Source of the DNA: Ilumatobacter sp.
GTDB taxonomy: Bacteria; Actinomycetota; Acidimicrobiia; Acidimicrobiales; Ilumatobacteraceae
Assembly (NCBI GenBank): GCA_029263275.1
Contig: JAJCXU010000416.1
Location: 1-9,674, forward strand
Reading direction: 5' to 3'
DNA: 9,674 bases
Position 1 is the first letter of the stretch, and each line of letters begins with the position of its first letter. Under the pieces are notes generated by a model. It did no database searches and was not told the DNA's origin. It was given only the letters and a program-made list of their open reading frames with translations. The translations under genes were made by a program, and so were the position numbers. This document shows, in pieces, positions 5,230 through 9,674 of this stretch.

Positions 5230-6414
5230 GTGGTAGCACCGACCGACGTGATCAGCTCTCGGCTCGCCAGCTTCGGCACGACGATTTTCGCGGAGATGTC
5301 CGCACTCGCCGTCGAGACCGGCGCGATCAACCTGGGCCAGGGATTTCCCGACACCGACGGCCCGCGCGAGGTTCTCGACGCCGCGATCGAGTCGATTAAC
5401 GGCGGGCTGAACCAGTACCCGCCCCTGCCGGGGATGCCCGTCTTGCGCGACGCCATCGCGGCGCATCAACAACGGTTCTACGGCATCGAGCTCGACCCCG
5501 CGACCGAGATCGTCGTCACCGCCGGCGCCACCGAGGCGTTGGCGGGAGCCTTGCTTGGAATGCTCGACGCGGGTGACGAAGTCATCGTGTTCGAGCCGAT
5601 GTACGACAGCTACCGGGCGGGTATCGCGATGGCCGACGCCCGCGCCGTGCCGGTCCTGCTGGCGCCAGATGCCGACGGCAACTACGTCTTCGATCCCGAT
5701 GAACTGCGCGCCGCCGTCTCGCCGCGGACGAAGCTGCTCCTGCTCAACACGCCGCACAATCCGACCGGCAAGGTGTTCACTCGCGACGAGTTGCAGGTGA
5801 TCGCCGATGTGGTCATCGAACACGACCTGATCGCAGTGACCGACGAGGTGTACGAACATCTCGCCTTTGATGGCCGCACCCACATCCCGTTGTCGACGCT
5901 GCCCGGCATGGCCGAGCGCACGCTGACCATTTCGTCGGGTGGCAAGACGTTCCACACAACTGGATGGAAGATCGGATGGATGTCCGGTCCGGCCCCACTG
6001 GTCGCAGCAGCGCGCACCGCCAAGCAGTTCCTCACGTTCGTGAACGGCGGGCCCTTTCAGCCAGCCATGGCGGTGGGCTTGGGCCTGCCCGACAGCTACT
6101 TCGAGGGGTTGCGCGCCGGGCTGCAAGCCACACGTGATCGCCTGGTCGAGGCGCTTGATGCAGTGGGGTTCATCACCTACACACCGGAGGCGAGCTACTT
6201 CGTCACCGCCGACATCCGGCCGCTCGACCCGTCCGGCAATGGCGTCGCCTTCTGCCGTCAACTGCCGCATCGCTGCGGTGTGGTCGCCGTGCCGAACGAG
6301 GTCTTCTATGCCCGCCCAGAGAACGGCCGACACATGGTGCGGTTCGCGTTCTGTAAACAGATGCACGTGATCGACGCGGCGGCCGATGCACTCACGAGCG
6401 GGTTCTCGTCATGA
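5230..6414 (+). CDS. Class I PLP aminotransferase (methionine/glutamine/kynurenine type)
   Basis: A 394-aa fold-type I aminotransferase that moves an amino group between an amino acid and a 2-oxo acid in the cytoplasm. The N-terminal INLGQGFPDTDGP block is typical of the kynurenine aminotransferase/glutamine transaminase K/YbdL group. PLP-site residues are in order: NTPHNPTG with N177, TDEVYEHL with D205 and Y208, SSGGKTFHTTGWKIGW with Schiff-base lysine K239, and the substrate-carboxylate arginine R371 in HMVRFAFCK. Length is normal for the family. GTG at 5230 was chosen because a -10-like TACACT lies 7 nt upstream and homologues begin near here; GTG at 5191 would add 13 residues inside a hairpin. 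Its stop overlaps the start of the omega-amidase-like gene by 4 bp. That pairing favours glutamine or methionine as amino donor. Substrate preference is an inference; other options are aromatic amino acid or succinyldiaminopimelate (DapC-like) transamination. Confidence 0.92.
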   Translation: MVAPTDVISSRLASFGTTIFAEMSALAVETGAINLGQGFPDTDGPREVLDAAIESINGGLNQYPPLPGMPVLRDAIAAHQQRFYGIELDPATEIVVTAGATEALAGALLGMLDAGDEVIVFEPMYDSYRAGIAMADARAVPVLLAPDADGNYVFDPDELRAAVSPRTKLLLLNTPHNPTGKVFTRDELQVIADVVIEHDLIAVTDEVYEHLAFDGRTHIPLSTLPGMAERTLTISSGGKTFHTTGWKIGWMSGPAPLVAAARTAKQFLTFVNGGPFQPAMAVGLGLPDSYFEGLRAGLQATRDRLVEALDAVGFITYTPEASYFVTADIRPLDPSGNGVAFCRQLPHRCGVVAVPNEVFYARPENGRHMVRFAFCKQMHVIDAAADALTSGFSS

Positions 6415-7220
6415 GCCGCGTCCGCGTTGCAGCAGTCCAGCACGACATCGCCTGGTTTGACCGTGAGGCGAACTACGCCGCACTCGCTCCTCGAATTGCC
6501 GCTGCAGCGGCGGGCGGAGCTCGGATTGTCCTGCTCACCGAGACCTTCTCGACGGGGTTCTCCTTCGCCGATCCGGCGATTGCCGAACCAGAGGGCGGAC
6601 CATCCAGTCAGTTCATCATCGCGCAAGCCGCAGCAAACGATGTGTGGGTCGGAGGCACGTGTGCCGAACTCGCGCCAGACGCTCCGGCCGACGATCAGCG
6701 CGTGAGCAACGTCTTCGTTCTCGCTGGTCCCGACGGCACCGTGCATCGGTATCGCAAGATCCACCCGTTCTCGCACAGCGGCGAGGACGAGCACGTTCGC
6801 GCCGGAACCGAGCACGTCACGGTCACGATCGAGGGCGTGCGATTCAGTCTGTTTGTGTGCTACGACCTGCGCTTCGCCGACGAGTTCTGGGCCGTGGCCC
6901 ACGACACCGACGCGTACCTGCTCGTCGCCAACTGGCCAGCCAAACGTCGCCATCACTGGCAGGCGCTGGTGCGGGCGCGTGCCATCGAGAATCAGGCGTA
7001 CTTTGTCGCGGTCAACCGGGTTGGACGTGACGGTCCGCTCGATGCAGACGGCAAACGAACGGGGTCACTCGATCACTCCGGCGACAGCGCCGTGTTCGAC
7101 CCGATGGGCGAAATGCTCGTCAGTGCGGCCGGCGCGGAAACGACGATCTTCGCCGACATCGACACCGACGCCGTCGCCTCGACACGGAGCCATTTCCGCT
7201 TCCTCCAAGACCGCCGCTGA
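6411..7220 (+). CDS. Nitrilase-superfamily amidohydrolase, omega-amidase-like
   Basis: A 269-aa carbon-nitrogen hydrolase. The Glu-Lys-Cys triad is visible: E44 in LLTETFSTGF, K116 in HRYRKIHPF, and C150 in FVCYDLRFADEFW. The block HSGEDEHVRAG supplies the extra conserved Glu seen in the superfamily. The YDLRFPE-type motif, size and SGEDEH region resemble the YafV/Nit2 branch, which hydrolyses alpha-ketoglutaramate (or alpha-ketosuccinamate) to 2-oxoglutarate (or oxaloacetate) and ammonia. The start is the ATG in ATGA, whose TGA ends the aminotransferase, so translation is probably coupled; a weak GAGCGGG lies 8 nt upstream. No signal peptide is seen, so it acts in the cytoplasm. Family membership is certain from the triad. 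The omega-amidase activity is inferred from the motif type plus the aminotransferase partner. A general aliphatic amidase or carbamoylase is less likely. Confidence 0.9.
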   Translation: MSRVRVAAVQHDIAWFDREANYAALAPRIAAAAAGGARIVLLTETFSTGFSFADPAIAEPEGGPSSQFIIAQAAANDVWVGGTCAELAPDAPADDQRVSNVFVLAGPDGTVHRYRKIHPFSHSGEDEHVRAGTEHVTVTIEGVRFSLFVCYDLRFADEFWAVAHDTDAYLLVANWPAKRRHHWQALVRARAIENQAYFVAVNRVGRDGPLDADGKRTGSLDHSGDSAVFDPMGEMLVSAAGAETTIFADIDTDAVASTRSHFRFLQDRR

Positions 7221-7232
7221 TCCGCTCACGTC

Positions 7233-7280
7233 GGGACCGGGTGCAAACGTGAGTCACAGCGGGGCCGGGTACAGGTGTGA
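7233..7280. repeat. Imperfect 20-bp direct repeat, two copies
   Basis: The segments at 7233-7252 and 7261-7280 share a ggg(a/g)ccgggt(g/a)ca core ending in gtga and match at 15 of 20 positions. All five differences are transitions. They lie in the 96-bp gap between two convergent genes and abut the palindrome that follows. Function is unknown. Confidence 0.5.
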
Positions 7281-7285
7281 CGCAG

Positions 7286-7318
7286 AGTTACGAAAGGGGT
7301 CTGACCCCATGCGTAACT
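7286..7318. repeat. 33-bp composite palindrome between convergent genes
   Basis: The outer arms AGTTACG (7286-7292) and CGTAACT (7312-7318) are exact reverse complements. The inner arms GGGGTC (7296-7301) and GACCCC (7303-7308) flank a single T at 7302. All four share the same centre; of 16 pairs only two are mismatched. It lies between the stop of the hydrolase (+) and the stop of the GNAT gene (-), and its right arm reaches into the GNAT stop codon. It could be a bidirectional terminator without a T run, a dispersed REP-like repeat, or a protein site. Confidence 0.7.
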
Positions 7319-7796
7319 ATTTGGTGGGCTTGTGCATGAGGCTGACTTCGATGCCCTTGGACATCTGGCGGCCGACCTCGACGTAACCGTGCTTGCGGTG
7401 GAACGCCAGCGAGGGCTCGTTCGGCGGATCGATGTTGACTTCGAGCGTGAGGCCGACGCCCAACTTCGCGAGCCGTCGGTCGACGTCGCCGTAGAGCAGC
7501 GAACCGAGTCCCTGGCCCTGCGCGCTCGCGTCGAACGCCACGCGATCGAGGTAGTGCACGTCGTCGTAGTGCTCCATGAACCACAGATAGTTCACCGAGT
7601 CGTAGCTCGACGCTTGACCGAGCACCACGCAGAACCCGGCAATGGCGTTGTCGGCTTCGACGACGAGCGAGAACGCACTCTCGTCGACCAGGAACTGCAG
7701 GCGGTCAGCATCGAGCGGCCCGACTTCGGGCACGTTCGCCTCGTTGATCTCCAAGACCCGCTCGAGGTCCGCTGGCGCCATGTCCCGAATCGTCAC
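7317..7796 (-). CDS. GNAT-family N-acetyltransferase
   Basis: A 159-aa GNAT protein that should transfer an acetyl group from acetyl-CoA to an amine on an unknown substrate. It opens with MTIRDMAPADLERVLEINE, the usual beta1-alpha1 start of the family. Motif A has VAFDASAQGQGLGSLLYG with the acetyl-CoA pyrophosphate loop QGQGLG at 93-98. Motif B has NEPSLAFHRKHGYVEVGRQ near 126-144. The start is GTG at 7796, because homologues begin MTIR and because TACGGT lies exactly 7 nt upstream. A GTG at 7817 would add seven residues and remove that fit. It is divergent from msrA and convergent with the hydrolase gene. The order resembles standalone GNATs of about 160 aa; whether it modifies a small molecule or a protein cannot be told. 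Confidence 0.9.
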   Translation of the reverse strand: MTIRDMAPADLERVLEINEANVPEVGPLDADRLQFLVDESAFSLVVEADNAIAGFCVVLGQASSYDSVNYLWFMEHYDDVHYLDRVAFDASAQGQGLGSLLYGDVDRRLAKLGVGLTLEVNIDPPNEPSLAFHRKHGYVEVGRQMSKGIEVSLMHKPTK

Positions 7797-7803
7797 GGCG
7801 TGC

Positions 7804-7809
7804 ACCGTA
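7804..7809 (-). promoter_or_regulatory. Candidate -10 box, leaderless GNAT mRNA
   Basis: TACGGT on the minus strand is followed by exactly 7 nt and then GTG at 7796. No Shine-Dalgarno sequence is seen at the correct distance from that GTG. It helps decide between the two possible GTG starts. Confidence 0.45.
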
Positions 7810-7824
7810 CTCAGCACCTCATCC

Positions 7825-7876
7825 CGTTTGCGTAACGAAAAGGGCGGGCATACCAGCCAAATTCATCACGCAAACG
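7825..7876. repeat. 9-bp inverted repeat in the GNAT/msrA divergent region
   Basis: CGTTTGCGT at 7825-7833 and ACGCAAACG at 7868-7876 are exact reverse complements separated by 34 bp. The left arm starts 16 bp upstream of the GNAT -10 candidate, near its -35 region. The right arm is about 70 bp upstream of the msrA -10. A third feature, the perfect 10-bp palindrome GTTCGCGAAC at 7909-7918, lies closer to msrA. These are operator candidates only. Confidence 0.45.
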
Positions 7877-7944
7877 AATAGGGGAGCAGGTGGGTGGAAG
7901 CATCAACAGTTCGCGAACGAGCGGCCAGGGGTGCGGCTGCCTCG

Positions 7945-7950
7945 TATCGT
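7945..7950 (+). promoter_or_regulatory. Candidate -10 box, leaderless msrA mRNA
   Basis: TATCGT is followed by 6 nt and then ATG at 7957, with no Shine-Dalgarno sequence in between. This supports the ATG over the in-frame GTG at 7894. Confidence 0.4.
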
Positions 7951-7956
7951 GGTCCC

Positions 7957-8610
7957 ATGTTGTTTCGCAAGACCGCCACGATGATCGCCCCCGATGAGGC
8001 ACTGCCTGGGCGCGACGAAGCCATGCCCGTGCCCGAGACGCACTTCGTCAACGGCAATCCGCTCCAAGGGCCGTGGCCCGACGGGATGGAGATCGCGGTC
8101 GTCGGCATGGGTTGCTTCTGGGGCGCCGAGCGCCTCTTCTGGCAACTCGAAGGCGTGTACTCCACCTTCGTTGGCTACGCCGGCGGCTTCACGCCGAACT
8201 GTACGTACGAGGAGAACTGCACCGGCCGCACCGGTCATGCCGAAGCGGTCGGGATCGTGTTCGACCCTGCTGTGATCTCCTTCGAGCGGATCATGCAGGT
8301 CTTCTGGGAAGAGCACGACCCCACCCAGGAGATGCGCCAGGGCAACGACATCGGCAGCCAATACCGCACTGGCGTCTGGGCCACGCAGGCAAGCCAACTC
8401 CCCGTCATCGAAGCCACCAAGGCCCGCGTCCAAGCCGGCCTCGACACGATGGGCAAGGGGCAGATCACCACCGAAGTCGGTTCGATTGCGTTCGACACCG
8501 ATTTCTATTACGCCGAGGGCTACCACCAGCAATACCTGGCCAAGAACCCCAGCGGATACTGCGGAATCAAGGGCACAGGAGTCTCTTGCCCGATCGGGAT
8601 AGGCTCCTGA
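7957..8610 (+). CDS. msrA: Peptide methionine-(S)-S-oxide reductase MsrA
   Basis: A 217-aa MsrA, which reduces methionine-S-sulfoxide in proteins and free methionine, with electrons from thioredoxin. PDGMEIAVVGMGCFWGAERLFW carries the GCFWG signature with catalytic C53. GHAEAV supplies the acid residue E96. The C-terminal GYCGIKGTGVSCP has two candidate resolving cysteines, C202 and C211, as in the three-cysteine E. coli type, where the spacing is one residue shorter. C82 and C88 in TPNCTYEENCTG are further cysteines with no assigned role. The ATG at 7957 gives a family-typical N-terminus of about 50 residues before the active site; GTG at 7894 would add 21 residues. It is divergently arranged with the GNAT gene and followed 70 bp later by the small MT0933-type gene, which has its own ribosome binding site and may be co-transcribed. 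No msrB is visible. Confidence 0.97.
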   Translation: MLFRKTATMIAPDEALPGRDEAMPVPETHFVNGNPLQGPWPDGMEIAVVGMGCFWGAERLFWQLEGVYSTFVGYAGGFTPNCTYEENCTGRTGHAEAVGIVFDPAVISFERIMQVFWEEHDPTQEMRQGNDIGSQYRTGVWATQASQLPVIEATKARVQAGLDTMGKGQITTEVGSIAFDTDFYYAEGYHQQYLAKNPSGYCGIKGTGVSCPIGIGS

Positions 8611-8666
8611 CAGACGATCCCACACGTGGAGGGGCAACGTCGCACCCAGTATGGGGCACATCGATC

Positions 8667-8673
8667 AAGGAGA
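8667..8673 (+). promoter_or_regulatory. Strong ribosome binding site, MT0933-type gene
   Basis: AAGGAGA is followed by 7 nt and ATG at 8681. It is the best Shine-Dalgarno sequence in the window and rules out the in-frame ATG at 8651 as the start. It also implies a real 5' leader here, unlike several neighbours. Confidence 0.85.
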
Positions 8674-8680
8674 ACAGATC

Positions 8681-8884
8681 ATGGGAATCATGGACAAGGT
8701 CAAGGGCATGTTCGGCAAGGCCACCGACACGGCAGGCAAGGTCAAGGACAAGGCTGACGACGTGGTCGAGCAGAACAGCGACAAGATCCCCGACAGTGTC
8801 GAGAAGGTCTACGACAAGGTCAGCGACGCTGCTGAGAAGATCATCCCCGGCGGCGACAAGCCTGCCGAGGACGCAGCTGAATGA
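8681..8884 (+). CDS. Small charged MT0933-type (putative antitoxin) protein
   Basis: A 67-aa, Lys/Asp/Ala-rich, probably helical protein. It opens MGIMDKVKGMFGKATDTAG and continues with short amphipathic units (DKV, DKA, DKI, DKV spaced along the chain) before an acidic GGDKPAEDAAE tail. The pattern fits the MT0933/Rv0909 family, annotated in Pfam as antitoxins and widespread in actinobacteria; a CsbD-like stress protein is the main alternative. In M. tuberculosis the partner Rv0910 is an SRPBCC-fold toxin gene next door. No such gene is visible here: msrA lies upstream and a CoA-transferase converges from downstream. So the antitoxin role is only a family label. It has a strong ribosome binding site, suggesting high expression. 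Co-transcription with msrA would suggest a stress role, which is an inference. Confidence 0.8.
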   Translation: MGIMDKVKGMFGKATDTAGKVKDKADDVVEQNSDKIPDSVEKVYDKVSDAAEKIIPGGDKPAEDAAE

Positions 8885-8890
8885 TCTGCT

Positions 8891-8913
8891 GACCGGCTGA
8901 CTACCAGCCGGTC
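8891..8913. terminator. Bidirectional terminator hairpin between convergent genes
   Basis: GACCGGCTG at 8891-8899 and CAGCCGGTC at 8905-8913 form a perfect 9-bp stem with loop ACTAC. It sits 7 nt after the stop of the small gene on plus and includes the end of the CoA-transferase gene on minus, whose TAG stop (8903-8901) is in the loop. No T run is present on either side. Confidence 0.65.
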
Positions 8914-9674
8914 GCCGTGATCTCGGCGCCATCGGCGTCGAGACCTCGACCCACCCACCGGATCGCTCCGGGAGTGGCGGACAATCGAGCAATCACACTC
9001 TGCATCGGGGTGCCATCGAATTCGTCTGAGACGACCTCGATGGCACCCCGGTTCGCGTAATGGGGGTCGACAGCAATGTCGGCCATGTCGAGCACGGGAC
9101 CGATCGCGGCGTCGGCCGCGGTGAACGCATCGATCACCTCGCGGCGGGGACGCGTCGCACACCACTCGGTCATGATCTGCTCGAGTTCTTCACGATGTTC
9201 CGTTCGGCCCGCGAAGTCGACGAAGCGTGCATCGTCACCGACGCCGAGCACTTCCATCACGCGTGCTGCCACCGAATCACTGCTCGTTGACGCCGCGACC
9301 CACAGACCGTCGCTACACCGATACGTGCCGCGGGGAACCGTGTACGGCAGACCGGCACCCAAGCGAGGTTGCTGCTCGCCGGTGACGCCGAACAGTGAAA
9401 CGAGCGGGCCCATCATGTGGAACATCGTTTCGAGCAGGTTGGCGTCGACGACCTGGCCCACGCCGGAGTGCAATGCCACCATGGTGGCGAACGCAGCGGC
9501 GAGCCCGGTCACTTCGTCGGTGAGCGCAACAGGAGGTGGCAGTGGCTGGCCGTTGGGCTCGCCGCTGAGAGCGACGAGGCCTGACATCGCTTCGGCGATC
9601 GTTGCGAACCCGGCCCGTGACGCATACGGACCGTCTTGGCCGAACCCCGAGATTCGGGTGATGACCAGCTTCGG
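8901..9674 (-). CDS. CoA-transferase family III (CaiB/BaiF/Frc type), 5' end off window
   Basis: The C-terminal 257 residues of a class III CoA-transferase; the gene enters from the right edge already in frame, so the start and roughly the first third are missing (full members are about 400 aa). The visible part opens at the edge with PKLVITRISGFGQDGPYASR, the family's RISGFGQ-GPY block, then FATIAEAMSGLVALSG. VALTDEVTGLAAAF contains the likely catalytic Asp (codon at 9516-9518) that forms the aspartyl-CoA anhydride. GQVVDANLLETMFHMMGPL and the later YRCSDGLWVAAS segment are also family-typical. The methionine at 9587 is internal. Members exchange CoA between carboxylic acids such as carnitine, formate/oxalate, bile acids or methyl-branched acids; the substrate here cannot be told. 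It ends inside a terminator hairpin. Confidence 0.93.
   Translation of the reverse strand, partial: PKLVITRISGFGQDGPYASRAGFATIAEAMSGLVALSGEPNGQPLPPPVALTDEVTGLAAAFATMVALHSGVGQVVDANLLETMFHMMGPLVSLFGVTGEQQPRLGAGLPYTVPRGTYRCSDGLWVAASTSSDSVAARVMEVLGVGDDARFVDFAGRTEHREELEQIMTEWCATRPRREVIDAFTAADAAIGPVLDMADIAVDPHYANRGAIEVVSDEFDGTPMQSVIARLSATPGAIRWVGRGLDADGAEITATGW

Noticed and set aside
3831..6366. Long open frames on the minus strand (541 and 636 codons) opposite the GGDEF and aminotransferase genes
   Set aside because: They are antisense shadows typical of high-GC coding sequence: Arg/Ser/His-rich or low-complexity, with no domain motifs, and they lie opposite genes with intact catalytic motifs.
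7332..7835. 167-codon plus-strand frame over the GNAT gene
   Set aside because: It is the complement-strand shadow of the GNAT gene, which has the QGQGLG acetyl-CoA loop and family start.
8073..8900. 275-codon plus-strand frame over msrA and the small gene
   Set aside because: It is a frame-shifted Arg/Pro/His-rich shadow of msrA, whose own frame carries GCFWG and the resolving cysteines.

Overview
This is a high-GC chromosomal window of housekeeping character. I infer an actinobacterium, possibly of the Acidimicrobiia (Ilumatobacter-like) type. The reasons are the GC-rich codon use, the long spurious open frames on both strands, the MT0933-type small protein, the membrane-anchored LysM/transglycosylase protein, and the many starts that sit directly behind a -10 box as in leaderless actinobacterial transcripts. 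The taxon is an inference. No phage, transposon, CRISPR, toxin or integrase gene is visible.

Layout, left to right. Positions 1-394 hold two divergent serine tRNA genes, tRNA-Ser(UGA) on minus and tRNA-Ser(GCU) on plus, 36 bp apart, each followed by a hairpin. An orphan secreted lipoprotein follows (518-1780). A 319-bp non-coding stretch leads to a membrane-anchored LysM plus lysozyme-like transglycosylase protein (2100-3521). tRNA-Arg(ACG) with a classic terminator comes next (3642-3754), then a membrane diguanylate cyclase with an intact inhibitory site (3859-5166). Positions 5230-7220 carry a two-gene operon: a class I aminotransferase of the methionine/glutamine/kynurenine type, overlapping by 4 bp with a nitrilase-superfamily (omega-amidase-like) hydrolase. 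A repeat-rich 96-bp gap separates this from a convergent GNAT acetyltransferase (7317-7796, minus). Divergent from the GNAT is msrA (7957-8610), followed by a 67-aa MT0933-type small charged protein (8681-8884). This converges on a CoA-transferase III gene that runs off the right edge (8901-9674, minus).

How the genes work together. The clearest functional pair is aminotransferase plus omega-amidase: the first can use glutamine as amino donor and the second removes the resulting alpha-ketoglutaramate, which makes transamination irreversible (glutamine transaminase/omega-amidase pathway, linked to methionine salvage). MsrA, nearby but separately transcribed, repairs oxidised methionine. The LysM/transglycosylase protein and the lipoprotein act at the cell envelope. 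The GGDEF protein senses something outside the membrane and makes c-di-GMP.

The most useful non-gene signals are: a recurring TANNNT box 5-7 nt before five start codons (likely leaderless promoters); a 33-bp composite palindrome next to an imperfect 20-bp direct repeat at 7233-7318; a 9-bp inverted repeat in the GNAT/msrA divergent promoter region; a folded or operator-like region ahead of the GGDEF gene; and a bidirectional terminator hairpin whose loop contains the CoA-transferase stop codon. I do not see a convincing undescribed multi-gene system here.
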